A DNA stretch of 64,000 nt, from assembly GCA_965248775.1 (NCBI GenBank), contig OZ252150.1, positions 5,456,001-5,520,000 of the forward strand, in the 5' to 3' direction. The notes below the pieces were generated by a model. It saw only the letters and a program-made list of their open reading frames with translations, was not told the origin of the DNA and did not search any database. Origin of the DNA: JBHHUI01 sp965248775 (lineage in GTDB: Bacteria > Chloroflexota > Anaerolineae > Anaerolineales > JBHHUI01). Shown here one piece after another: positions 7,878 through 15,895 of this stretch. Every line of letters starts with the position of its first letter. Position 1 is the first letter of the stretch. The translations under genes and the position numbers were made by a program.

Positions 7878-10800
7878 GGATTACTCACTTGAATTGAGCT
7901 TATTAGCGCCCGCCCGTCTGGTAGCGCACCGAAACCCGCGGGTTCGCTGCGCCGGCCCGTTTCAGCAGCGGCAAGGCCGATATAAATTTTGTATTCGCCT
8001 GGCGAAATATCTGCTGGGAATAGCAGACTGTGATTGTCTACAATGTACTCGCCGGGCAGCCAGCCGGGCGTGGGGCGTGTCCAGCCCGTCGGGGCAGCGT
8101 CGCTCTGGGCGATCAGCGTCCCATCCGGCGCGATTGCATGGACGAACACGATCAGATCAGCAGCAATTTCATCCAATGGATTCCACACCAGTTCAACGTC
8201 AAGTGACTCTCCGGCTGTCAATGTTTCGGGTGTGAGGTTGAAGCCGGCAAGGTTGATCGTGCCGTCGAATATCAGGTCGCTGGAATTGCCAATTGGCGGA
8301 GGGGTGAACACCCGCGCTGGTTCCTCAACAACGAGCGAGATGAGGACAACGGAATTAGTTGAAGTAGCAACTGAGCCGAGCGTCCAGTCGTGCTCTCCAC
8401 CCGGAGTGCTGGCTGGTAACCGAACGAGGATTTGGCTACGCCAGATGTCGCCGCGCTGCCAATGCTCAGTGGAGTAATTTGGAGTCGGCGCGAACGCCAC
8501 TTCGAGATCTGTTTCGCCAAGCAGCAGCTGCAGCGGAGCGCCCACAGGTGCAGCTGCTTCCGCCCGGATGAAAAATGTCAATAGCATTTGTTCACCCGGG
8601 GCGGTGGTTTGTCGGTCCACATTGTAGCCAACCAGGGTCATGTCGCCGTTGAGCGGTGCTTGCAGCGAAAACTGGCGATCAAGCATAGCCAGTACCGGCG
8701 GCGTTTCAGGACGTTCTACGGTGACCATCCCCAATGAGAAGCGGCTTGCCACGGGTTCGCCTGACTCATTCAGCACGCGCAAGGGCTGCAACGTTCCCAG
8801 ATCGAACAAGATACCAAACAATTCGTAATCCCCGGGGGGTGTTCCCGGCGCTATGATCTGATGCCGTGCAAATTGCGCATACTCATCCACCGGCCAGTAT
8901 TGCGTATCCGGCGGTGTGCGATGCCAGCGAGGGGGCAGAGCTTCATCCGGACTTACATTCCAGATATATCCGTCGGAATCCACCAGTTCGAACTTAGGCA
9001 GATAGATTGACTCGATTTGTTCAAAAGGCGTCAGATATAGTAGCGCATCAAATGTGCCGCCGCTGGAAACAACAATCGGGCGTACTTCATAGCCGAGCAC
9101 TGCCAGGCCGTTTTCCATTTGGAATTGCAGCGGGGTCCCGGTGTCTTCTGCGCCGAAGCTTGTGCGATGCAATATATTATCTGAACGATCAATGACGAAA
9201 AATTTGATGAGCAGAAGAATAACCGGGATAGCAAGAATAAGGGACTGAAAAAGAGCGGATCGGACATCTAAGAATGAGAGTTGCTTGCTCCCTGAGTACT
9301 GAAATCTGCGCCTGGATAAGAAGGCTAGCCCAATGCTAAGAACGGCCACGAATGAAATAGCATTTGCGAATGTGCGCAGCGTTGTCGTGCCGAACCAGAT
9401 GCGGATTGCATGCTGACCTGCCGGAACGTCGAATTCGATCAGTCCGGTTTCAGCAGTTGCGCGCGTTGGCAATTCCAATCCATCCACGCTGACATACCAA
9501 CCTTTATAACGAAACTGCTTGTAAACAAGAGTGCCGTCCGTAGGCAGATCAAGCGCAGCGCGAAAATCCAACGGATCATTATTTTTGATTGTCGTCTGCG
9601 TGTCGGTAGGTACGTTGGACAAACGCGTTGGTTCGTCTCCGGCTTGCAATGCCTCTGTAAGGCTGTCATCTTCCGGCAATCTGAGGACGGATGTTGGCAG
9701 AAACTCCGCTTTTGCCGAGGTGCCCACTGTGTCTGTGGCGTACTCATAGTCGAGCATGCTTGCCACGTTCGCATCTTCGAAGGGCGAGCAGTAGCGCGGA
9801 TACCACCAGTTTAAATTCACGAGCGTAATTCCAACTGCAAACAACGCGACTGCAATCCAGGATCGTCGCGCAACAATCATGGGAAGATCGCCCGATCGAA
9901 CAGACCGCAGTACAAATTCAATCGCCGCGCCGGTAAGGATAGCTGCACAGAGCGCCGCGGGCATGAGCAAGCGCCAGGGAAATTGCACAAAGCGCACAAG
10001 GGGGAGCATGTCCCAGAGCGGCAGCGAGGGCTCCAATGTCATAAACCCGTAGCCTAAGAGTGCGAATCCAAAATACAATTTTTGGACACGTTTTTCAGTA
10101 CCCCAGGCTGCGGAGACCAGTCCAATTGTAGCCACGAGGGCTGTTACAAGTCCCAGTGCCTTTTCAGGCGAGGGGTTGATCAGCGCAGTATTCGTTGCTG
10201 TAGGCAGCGCCAGTAGTTCGGGTGGTGTAATGAAGTTTGTGTAATAAGTGAAAATCGGCGGCACGAGCAGGCGCTCGGTCTGGACGAGTTCGCTTTCGGC
10301 GAGCGCCGGCAGCCAAAAGCGTGCGCCCAATGCCAGTCCCCCAAGGAGGATGGCTGCACCAAAAATGATGGTGCGACCGGATCTCAATTCCCCGCCCAAC
10401 ATGAGCACAAAGCCGGCCGCCAGTGGGGCGATCAGGAGTGCGGTCGTGTTGTGGGTGTACAACAGTGCGCCGAAAGCCAGCGCCGCGAGCGCTCCCCAGC
10501 GGATGGAAGCGTATCGCAGGGCGCGATCCAGGGCGAGCAAGAGCAGCGGTGGAAAAACCCAGGCCATGGTCTCGGCGAGCGCACCCCGAAAGAGCGTATC
10601 GAAGGCGAGATAAGGTGCGCTCAGGTAGAGCACAGCCGCGCCAATAGCGGGCGCCTCGCCCCACCATTCGCGCACGAGTGCGTACATTGCCAACCCCGCA
10701 AGCAGAATTGAAAGACCAAGTGTGACGTGCAGTGCCAGCGGATAGATCAATCCCAGGGTGTGCCAACCAACCATCACATACGAGGCCAGAGGGGCATAGA

Positions 10801-11020
10801 AATTGTAAAGAGGATAACCAAATCCATGCGCCATGTGAGGCGACCAGCGTGGGAAGAAATGTCCGAGTTGCAGCAGCGCTTCCAATCCTACAGCTTTATG
10901 GATGTGAAAGATGCCATCATCCGAGCAGGTCATGCGCTGCTGGATTAGAGCCGTAAGCGGTGTCAGGCTAAAGAGCGCGACGAGGAACGGCGAAAGGATG
11001 CGGCTGGGCGCCCGGGGCAC
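7874..11020 (-). CDS. Large membrane protein with 6-pyruvoyl-tetrahydropterin-synthase-related domain
   Basis: A 1048-residue protein. Residues 1-400 hold about ten membrane segments with motifs of the PTPS-related/YfhO-like group (CSDDGIFHIHKAVGLEALL, RWSPHMAHGFGYPLYNFYAPL, FRGALAETMAW). A second hydrophobic segment lies near 545-565 and another near 590-615, and the rest is a series of beta-sandwich modules outside the membrane. It resembles GT-C type sugar transferases, but no catalytic role is proven. The start is GTG without a clear ribosome site. It is the first gene of the operon with the CPBP protease and the DUF2723 protein, suggesting a joint surface-glycan or lipid function (inference). 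Confidence 0.75.
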   Translation of the reverse strand: MPRAPSRILSPFLVALFSLTPLTALIQQRMTCSDDGIFHIHKAVGLEALLQLGHFFPRWSPHMAHGFGYPLYNFYAPLASYVMVGWHTLGLIYPLALHVTLGLSILLAGLAMYALVREWWGEAPAIGAAVLYLSAPYLAFDTLFRGALAETMAWVFPPLLLLALDRALRYASIRWGALAALAFGALLYTHNTTALLIAPLAAGFVLMLGGELRSGRTIIFGAAILLGGLALGARFWLPALAESELVQTERLLVPPIFTYYTNFITPPELLALPTATNTALINPSPEKALGLVTALVATIGLVSAAWGTEKRVQKLYFGFALLGYGFMTLEPSLPLWDMLPLVRFVQFPWRLLMPAALCAAILTGAAIEFVLRSVRSGDLPMIVARRSWIAVALFAVGITLVNLNWWYPRYCSPFEDANVASMLDYEYATDTVGTSAKAEFLPTSVLRLPEDDSLTEALQAGDEPTRLSNVPTDTQTTIKNNDPLDFRAALDLPTDGTLVYKQFRYKGWYVSVDGLELPTRATAETGLIEFDVPAGQHAIRIWFGTTTLRTFANAISFVAVLSIGLAFLSRRRFQYSGSKQLSFLDVRSALFQSLILAIPVILLLIKFFVIDRSDNILHRTSFGAEDTGTPLQFQMENGLAVLGYEVRPIVVSSGGTFDALLYLTPFEQIESIYLPKFELVDSDGYIWNVSPDEALPPRWHRTPPDTQYWPVDEYAQFARHQIIAPGTPPGDYELFGILFDLGTLQPLRVLNESGEPVASRFSLGMVTVERPETPPVLAMLDRQFSLQAPLNGDMTLVGYNVDRQTTAPGEQMLLTFFIRAEAAAPVGAPLQLLLGETDLEVAFAPTPNYSTEHWQRGDIWRSQILVRLPASTPGGEHDWTLGSVATSTNSVVLISLVVEEPARVFTPPPIGNSSDLIFDGTINLAGFNLTPETLTAGESLDVELVWNPLDEIAADLIVFVHAIAPDGTLIAQSDAAPTGWTRPTPGWLPGEYIVDNHSLLFPADISPGEYKIYIGLAAAETGRRSEPAGFGALPDGRALISSIQVSNP

Positions 11021-11083
11021 GGTGAGTTAAAGCTGACGGCGGCGTACGAGCCTATTTGTTACGCTACCACCGAACAGTCCGGA

Positions 11084-12481
11084 TTACTCCGGCAGATCTG
11101 TTTTCGCCACAATCTCGGGACTGAGGCTGGTGGCATCTACATCGGGAGGTAGATAGATACGCATATCGAATGGCGCACTGGAGCCGGGGGGGATTGGCTC
11201 AAATATACTGGTGTTTCCTTGCGCAACGATTACGCCGGAGGTATCGCGAAATTTGGTTGCCACAACAATAAACTCGGCCAGGAAACTTTGGTTGTTTGTC
11301 ACACTCCCTGTCACCAGCACAGTGCCTCCATCAATTGATGCCGCGAAGTTATCAATCACCAGTATGGACTGCTCTGAAAAGGCTTCGTAAGTCCAAAAAG
11401 GATCAACAGACACTTTGGCCGACGCGAAGGCATCGGCAGAGGCGCGCGTGTAATTGGTGGCTGAGAGGGTGGTGAAATCAAAAGCCGCTGTTTCAGCTGG
11501 GCCGACTGCAAGCGGGATACTGGTTACATCTGCATCCAATACACGCCCATCGGCTGCATACATGCCGGCGACAAGTTGGATGAACAGTGTTTGCCCACTG
11601 TCGTTGCGCACCTCGCCAACGAGATGCCCCGTGTCGAATACATCGCGATAGTAACGACTCCCAAGTACCTGCACGTCAAAGCCAATCAGGCTCTCGGACT
11701 GGCGGGCATCGACATAGATGCTGCATTCGGAAGGGTCAGCGACCGGACCGATGGGCGAGACCCGGAACGGGCTGCTCGCACCTGGTTCGAGATGCTGTGC
11801 GACCGCCCAGAACCAGTCAGCCGTTGCGAGATTGCCGCTCGAATCTATGACTGCCGCAGCCAGACCGTCGACATCTACCGGTGTGCCAGTGTTGTTGACG
11901 ATCTCGCCTGTGCAATGGAAGTCACCAAAATCATCGGTCGCGAGATGAGTATTTGTAACGTCGAGGGATACAGGCGTGATGTCCGCTGGTACGCTACTCG
12001 TAACTGTCACGATCGCAGTCTCGGGTGTCACAACTGAATCATTGATGGTGTACGCAAAGGGAGCCGACGTGCCGGGGGCAACATTAGCAACCAGCAGGCT
12101 CGTGACATCGGTAAAGAGGTTCGCGTCGTTTGCACCGCGTATGTCCAGGAGCAATTCGACACTGGTTAGCGTGTCCGTTGAATCGTTGCGCACCTCACCG
12201 ACGATTTGCCAGCGGTTGAACTGGTCGATGAACATATGCTGTTGGCTGATCGTGAGTCCTTCGCCACCACCGCCAATGCCTTCGGCGGGTTGTTCTACTG
12301 CTTCCTCGGGAGGGGAGGTTGGCTCCGCGATTTGCTCTGCTGTAGGGGGAGCGGCTACTTCTGGTTGCGTTGCAACAGCCTGGTCATCGACCTGCGCCTC
12401 GCTGCTCTCTTCGCGGTTGCAGGCTGCCGCTACAAGGGTAAATAGAATGAGCAGTGCCGTCCAGATGTAATTTCGTTTCAT
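11084..12481 (-). CDS. FxLYD domain lipoprotein
   Basis: A 465-residue lipoprotein. The signal peptide ends in the lipobox LVAAAC, followed by a Glu/Pro/Ala-rich linker to about residue 75. Four FxLYD-type immunoglobulin-like repeats follow, each carrying the pattern hGEVRNDS or GSVTNNQS (near 95, 195, 290 and 395) and a later FxY-type strand. Such domains occur on exported proteins of Chloroflexota and Firmicutes; the ligand is unknown. It lies 63 bases upstream of the giant membrane protein on the same strand and may share its transcript. A GAGGGGG lies about 15 bases before the ATG, farther than usual. Confidence 0.85.
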   Translation of the reverse strand: MKRNYIWTALLILFTLVAAACNREESSEAQVDDQAVATQPEVAAPPTAEQIAEPTSPPEEAVEQPAEGIGGGGEGLTISQQHMFIDQFNRWQIVGEVRNDSTDTLTSVELLLDIRGANDANLFTDVTSLLVANVAPGTSAPFAYTINDSVVTPETAIVTVTSSVPADITPVSLDVTNTHLATDDFGDFHCTGEIVNNTGTPVDVDGLAAAVIDSSGNLATADWFWAVAQHLEPGASSPFRVSPIGPVADPSECSIYVDARQSESLIGFDVQVLGSRYYRDVFDTGHLVGEVRNDSGQTLFIQLVAGMYAADGRVLDADVTSIPLAVGPAETAAFDFTTLSATNYTRASADAFASAKVSVDPFWTYEAFSEQSILVIDNFAASIDGGTVLVTGSVTNNQSFLAEFIVVATKFRDTSGVIVAQGNTSIFEPIPPGSSAPFDMRIYLPPDVDATSLSPEIVAKTDLPE

Positions 12482-12558
12482 AATGGCTTCACACGTACCC
12501 CCTCAGGAGTGATGTGCACCATTCTACCGTATCAAGCGTTGGCAAGAATAACAAGCTC

Positions 12559-12587
12559 TTGACGCTTGGTTTGCCGGGCCGTATGAT
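12559..12587 (+). promoter_or_regulatory. Promoter of the RNase P RNA gene
   Basis: TTGACG (12559-12564), 17-base spacer, TATGAT (12582-12587). The predicted start is at about 12593-12595, exactly where the first strand of RNase P helix P1 begins. Confidence 0.85.
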
Positions 12588-12592
12588 GCCAG

Positions 12593-13060
12593 TGGCGTTC
12601 AAGCCAGCCGGGCGATCGCGGGCAGCGCTTTGCTGTTCGAGGAAAGTCCGCGCTCCGCAGAGCTACGTGCCGGGTAACTCCCGGGTCGGGTGACCGACGG
12701 AAAAGGGCCACAGAGAAGTAGATTGCTTCGAATGCGGAATGTGGAGTAACGAAGGCGGAATTTATTTCGCAGTAGAAATTTCGCGCTCTGCATTCGAAGT
12801 GAGGGTGAAAAGGTGCGGTAAGAGCGCACCGGCGGGGTCAGTAATGGTCCCGGCCAGGTATCCCCCACGTGGAGCAAGGCCAAGCAGGGACGACGCGGCG
12901 GCTCGTCGCTTCCGAGTCCTGGGTAGGCCGCTCGAGGCGGACAGCAATGTCCGTCCCAGATAGATGATCGTCACCGGCCACGCACGAGGATGAAGCCTTT
13001 GGGTGTAAACTCGAGTGTGCGCTGTACAGAACGCGGCTTACAGGCTGACTTGAACGCCAG
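12593..13060 (+). ncRNA. rnpB: RNase P RNA, bacterial type A
   Basis: The catalytic RNA of RNase P, which removes the 5' leader from pre-tRNA. Helix P1 pairs GGCGTTCAAG at the start with CTTGAACGCC at the end. The conserved core is present: GAGGAAAGTCCGCGCTC, the P10-P11 region GGAAAAGGGCCACAGAGAA, the L15 region GTGGAGCAAGGCCAAGCAGGG that pairs with tRNA CCA (GGGG or similar in P15-P17), GGGTAGGCCGCT, AGATAGATGATCG and the 3' P4 strand ACAGAACGCGGCTTACAGG. At about 468 nt it is longer than the common 380-400, mainly because helix P12 is extended (CTTCGAATGC pairing with GCATTCGAAG) and because of extra sequence before the 3' P4 strand. Reading frames on either strand here are chance. Confidence 0.96.
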
Positions 13061-13170
13061 CCTTCCTCTGTGGATGATTGAAAGAATCCGTCTTCTGCTC
13101 ATGTGAATTCGACGATTTGCCCATGTTATTCGGGTATGCCTGGCTGGCTACTGCGTTTAGGATTCGCTCC

Positions 13171-13389
13171 ATGCAAACACATGACTCCCAAATTATCATC
13201 GGACAATTTATCGGTTTGGGGTTACGCTTTGGGGTGGCCATGGTCTTTGGTCTGCTGGCTATCGGAGCGTATGCCATCGGCAGCGGAGGACTGGCAGTTT
13301 TTGCAGGTTCAATTGCGCTGCTCACAGCGATTGATTGTATAAAGACATTTATCGATCGCCTTCAGTCTGTGGGAAACGAAACAAAGTAA
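13171..13389 (+). CDS. Small membrane protein of unknown function
   Basis: A 72-residue protein from the ATG at 13171 (MQTHDSQIIIGQFIGLGLRF). Two hydrophobic segments (about 8-38 and 42-60) are joined by a short GSGG turn. An in-frame start 93 bases upstream would place extra residues of poor quality next to rnpB, so the shorter form is preferred. No family recognised. A GC-rich hairpin follows the stop. The modest evidence for translation is the clean frame and the following terminator. Confidence 0.45.
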   Translation: MQTHDSQIIIGQFIGLGLRFGVAMVFGLLAIGAYAIGSGGLAVFAGSIALLTAIDCIKTFIDRLQSVGNETK

Positions 13390-13411
13390 TACCAGAAGCA
13401 GCCTCTACTAA

Positions 13412-13440
13412 GCGCGGCTCAATTGTGCCGCGCGTTTGAT
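13412..13440 (+). terminator. Probable intrinsic terminator after the small membrane protein
   Basis: GCGCGGC (13412-13418) pairs with GCCGCGC (13427-13433) around an 8-base loop, followed by GTTTGATTT. The T-run is interrupted. Confidence 0.55.
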
Positions 13441-13463
13441 TTAACTAAGGGTCCGTAAATATT

Positions 13464-13585
13464 TAACTTCCCCCACCTAAAATTTGTCATTTCGAGCGAT
13501 AGCGAGAAATCCGCACCCCCACTCACTGCACAATCAACCTTGTGAAAGATTTCTCCCTTTGGTCGAAATGACATACGGGAAGTTA
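13464..13585. repeat. Inverted-repeat intergenic element (MITE- or REP-like)
   Basis: Outer arms TAACTTCCC (13464-13472) and GGGAAGTTA (13577-13585), inner arms TGTCATTTCGA (13485-13495) and TCGAAATGACA (13563-13573), plus a further GAGAAATC / GATTTCTC pair inside. It carries no coding sequence. Elements with TGTCATTTCGAGCG...GAGAAATC arms recur in many bacterial genomes as non-autonomous repeats. The right arm supplies the stop codon of the neighbouring methyltransferase gene. Confidence 0.7.
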
Positions 13586-14080
13586 TTCTTTTTCAGATTT
13601 CCGACGTAGCAGATAACGGAGGGGGAGCCAGCGCCCAACTTCCCTGACATAGTCTTCGTATGCGCTCCCAAAACGGCGCATTAAATCTGGTTCCTCATAC
13701 CCCACTATAAACAGAAAGAGTATGGCAAATAGGCCGCTCGCGTAAAACAAAACCAGCGCCGAGCCATAGATCGCTGCGATACCAATTATCACGATCAATT
13801 CTCCAACATAGATTGGATTGCGAACATAACGATAAGGGCCGAGGGCGACGAATTTCAAAGGTGGCGCAGTGGGGGATGGTGTTCCTTCTCCCTCTCGGAC
13901 GAATGCTGTGGCCGCCCAAATATAGATCATCGCACCTGCGAGAATCAGGAACGGGCCCGCCGCGCTATATCCGGCGAAGGGTTGGCTGCGTGAAGCCAAC
14001 CCTATGAAGATGGGTAGAACGATTACGAATGATCCAGGTATGAGGATAGTGAAAACGAGAGTCTCGAGAAATGGTTTCAT
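13583..14080 (-). CDS. Isoprenylcysteine carboxyl methyltransferase-like membrane protein
   Basis: About 165 residues from ATG 14080, with four membrane segments. The C-terminal ICMT/PEMT-type SAM-binding motif is clear: GPYRYVRNPIYVGEL, then a hydrophobic helix and EEPDLMRRFGSAYEDYVREVGRW. Bacterial members methylate unknown acceptors; function here is open. A start 27 bases farther upstream (TTG or similar) has no advantage. The gene is divergent from the csp promoter and ends inside an inverted-repeat element. A second member of the family lies at 14639-15220. Confidence 0.82.
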   Translation of the reverse strand: MKPFLETLVFTILIPGSFVIVLPIFIGLASRSQPFAGYSAAGPFLILAGAMIYIWAATAFVREGEGTPSPTAPPLKFVALGPYRYVRNPIYVGELIVIIGIAAIYGSALVLFYASGLFAILFLFIVGYEEPDLMRRFGSAYEDYVREVGRWLPLRYLLRRKSEKE

Positions 14081-14094
14081 TTGCAAGATTGTCC

Positions 14095-14123
14095 TTGACG
14101 GTTCCACGCTTGCATGCTATCCT
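14095..14123 (+). promoter_or_regulatory. Promoter of the cold-shock gene
   Basis: TTGACG (14095-14100), 17-base spacer, TATCCT (14118-14123). Transcription from about 14130 gives a leader of some 140 bases, as in many csp genes. Confidence 0.75.
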
Positions 14124-14168
14124 CACGTCTGCAGGAAACCAGTAAGTTCACGTTGGAAGAGAAAGACG

Positions 14169-14204
14169 ACGGTTCATGGTGTATTCCGTGAACCGTTTTG
14201 TTTT
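14169..14204 (+). promoter_or_regulatory. Terminator-like hairpin in the csp leader
   Basis: ACGGTTCA (14169-14176) pairs perfectly with TGAACCGT (14189-14196) around a 12-base loop and runs straight into TTTTGTTTT (14196-14204). It lies between the csp promoter and the ribosome site at 14255. The only upstream + strand gene already has its own hairpin, so this looks like an attenuator rather than that gene's end. Confidence 0.6.
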
Positions 14205-14270
14205 GACCGCTCCGATAGAACGAACCGGGTGCCTAAAATCTTTTCTTATTGCCACAAGGAGGCAAACCCC

Positions 14271-14483
14271 ATGTCTGAGCGTGTCACCGGCACGGTAAAA
14301 TGGTTCAACGGCGGAAAAGGCTTCGGCTTTATCGGTCGCGAAGGTGCAGAGGATGTCTTTGTACATTTCACGGCGATTGAAGGCGATGGCTTCCGCAATT
14401 TGGACGAAGGCCAGCAAGTCGAGTTCACAGTCGAACAAGGCCCCAAAGGTCTTCAGGCCAGCAAGGTCGTTGTAATCGGCTAG
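14271..14483 (+). CDS. Cold-shock domain protein (CspA family)
   Basis: A 70-residue single OB-fold protein with both RNA-binding motifs intact: KWFNGGKGFGFI (RNP1) and DVFVHFTAI (RNP2). Such proteins bind single-stranded RNA and DNA and act as RNA chaperones and antiterminators. AAGGAGG lies nine bases before the ATG at 14271; a longer in-frame start exists at 14004 but would run through the promoter and leader. The leader carries a terminator-like hairpin and the gene ends in a strong terminator, so it is a single-gene unit. Confidence 0.96.
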   Translation: MSERVTGTVKWFNGGKGFGFIGREGAEDVFVHFTAIEGDGFRNLDEGQQVEFTVEQGPKGLQASKVVVIG

Positions 14484-14507
14484 CCCGAGCCAACGAGTTC
14501 AAAATGA

Positions 14508-14539
14508 AAACCCTGATGCGTATGCATCAGGGTTTTTTT
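14508..14539 (+). terminator. Intrinsic terminator of the cold-shock gene
   Basis: AAACCCTGATGC and GCATCAGGGTTT form a 12-bp perfect stem with a GTAT loop, ending in seven T. Confidence 0.95.
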
Positions 14540-14638
14540 GTTCTTGATGCATTGTAGATTGAACAGCCACATAAGATTGTATCGGACCGGCTCCAATTGA
14601 AGGGCATCGGAATTAACAGGCCGGATTGATTTGTCTGG

Positions 14639-15220
14639 TTAGACCTTCTTCCCTTTCCAGTCTTTGAATGGTGGGATAAATCGGGGCACGCTCGTCAAAT
14701 AAGAATCATATTGTGTTCCATATTGCTCTCGAAGCCATGGCTCTTCCACTAAGGGTGTCAAGAAGAACAATATCATCCCTAGCACCGCAACATTGTAAAT
14801 AAAAATCGAATTGCAAAATATCGCGAAGCCAGCATAGAGTGCCATATCTCCAATGTAAATTGGATTTCGCGTATATTTATATATACCTGTAGCTATGAAT
14901 TTCCCCTTAAGACCCATCATCATCTTCCAGCCAAGATGGCGTCTCGCCCAAAAGTAAATTGCATAACCAGCAGACATTAAAAAACCGCCGACAAGAAAGC
15001 GGCTCCAATGTCCAAGAATGAAATTATTCCAATCTAAAAAGGCAAGCCAAATTGTCCCGAGAAACGGCACGATGATTGCTGTCCATACCAAATAAAATTG
15101 CCAGCTATCTCGACTCGGAGGTGGCCATATTCTCCTCTTAGGCATGAATAGTGACAATAAGAGTACGGCGGCACAAATCGCTTCGCAGAAAAGAATAACG
15201 AGAAAGACGTTCTGTACCAT
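14639..15220 (-). CDS. Methyltransferase family (ICMT/PEMT-like) membrane protein
   Basis: 193 residues from the ATG at 15220 (MVQNVFLVILFCEAICAAV), with about five membrane segments. The C-terminal SAM-binding motif reads GIYKYTRNPIYIGDMALYAG, then EEPWLREQYGTQYDSY. A TTG 36 bases upstream could also start it and overlaps an AGGAG, so the start is uncertain by 12 residues. Acceptor unknown. It follows the disrupted peroxiredoxin gene on the same strand by a few bases and was probably cotranscribed with it before the IS inserted. Confidence 0.82.
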   Translation of the reverse strand: MVQNVFLVILFCEAICAAVLLLSLFMPKRRIWPPPSRDSWQFYLVWTAIIVPFLGTIWLAFLDWNNFILGHWSRFLVGGFLMSAGYAIYFWARRHLGWKMMMGLKGKFIATGIYKYTRNPIYIGDMALYAGFAIFCNSIFIYNVAVLGMILFFLTPLVEEPWLREQYGTQYDSYLTSVPRFIPPFKDWKGKKV

Positions 15221-15259
15221 TGTGTTATGTATCTTAACTCCTGAGTCTGGCGGCAAGGC

Positions 15260-15895
15260 TTAGGAGCGCGCCGCTTGCGGCGCGTCCTCTGCAGCGCCGG
15301 GTTGGACGTTCTTGCGCAGCCACACCAAGACTTCATCAGCATTCTGCTCTGGCGGGAAGACAGGATAGAAGACCTTCTCAATTCGTCCATCCTTCGTAAT
15401 TATGGTCAGTCGCTTAAATAGCTCCATTCCGGCCACCGTGAACGTTGGCATTTGCATTGCGCTTTTGAGCCGCAAGGAGCTGTCGCTCAGTAGCTGGAAG
15501 GGCAGCTGCAGTCTATTCTTAGCTTCGCGTTGATATTCGCTAGTTTGGGCGCTCAAGCCGAACACGCCCGTATGCAGCGCCATAAGATCTGCATAGTGGT
15601 CGCGAAAGCTACAGGACTGAGGAGTGCAGCCTCGGGCACCAGGTATTCCATCCCATCCGTCTGGTAAGGAAACGTCGGGGCGTCCCGTCATCGGATAGAT
15701 GTAAATCACCCAACGCTTATCCAAGCCCGCCAGATTGATGGTCGCACCATCCGTACTCGAGAGGTCGAGATCGGGCAAGAGCGAACCTTCCATATGGGCA
15801 GTAGCGCCGTCGTCGACGGGTACTGGCAGATCCTTCGGAAGCTTAGGAATGAGAATTAAATAACTTGTGCAAATGGGAGAGCGCGGTAATTCCAT
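15260..15895 (-). CDS. Peroxiredoxin-like protein, original 5' end displaced by an IS
   Basis: A thioredoxin-fold peroxidase of the BCP/redoxin type: IYIYPMTGRPD, then PGARGCTPQSCSFRDHY with the probable peroxidatic and resolving cysteines CTPQSC, then VFGLSAQTSEYQ and VFYPVFPPE. From LPKDLPVPVDDG on, the protein is native. The preceding 16 residues (from ATG 15895) are read from the end of the ISAzo13 element. Beyond the IS the original start can be seen: AAGGAG, four bases, GTG at 17194, then codons for RTNLS that join KLPKDL in frame once the IS and one TTA are removed. The present ATG has no ribosome site but lies within the 3' end of the transposase gene, so coupled translation could still give a nearly complete enzyme. 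Confidence 0.8.
   Translation of the reverse strand: MELPRSPICTSYLILIPKLPKDLPVPVDDGATAHMEGSLLPDLDLSSTDGATINLAGLDKRWVIYIYPMTGRPDVSLPDGWDGIPGARGCTPQSCSFRDHYADLMALHTGVFGLSAQTSEYQREAKNRLQLPFQLLSDSSLRLKSAMQMPTFTVAGMELFKRLTIITKDGRIEKVFYPVFPPEQNADEVLVWLRKNVQPGAAEDAPQAARS

Noticed and set aside
12599..12974. Open frames on both strands across 12600-12980
   Set aside because: They lie within the RNase P RNA gene, whose structure explains the sequence.
13078..13170. Longer N-terminus for the small membrane protein at 13171-13389
   Set aside because: Begins 18 bases after rnpB, is Cys/Phe-rich without a ribosome site, and the hydrophobic protein is complete from 13171.
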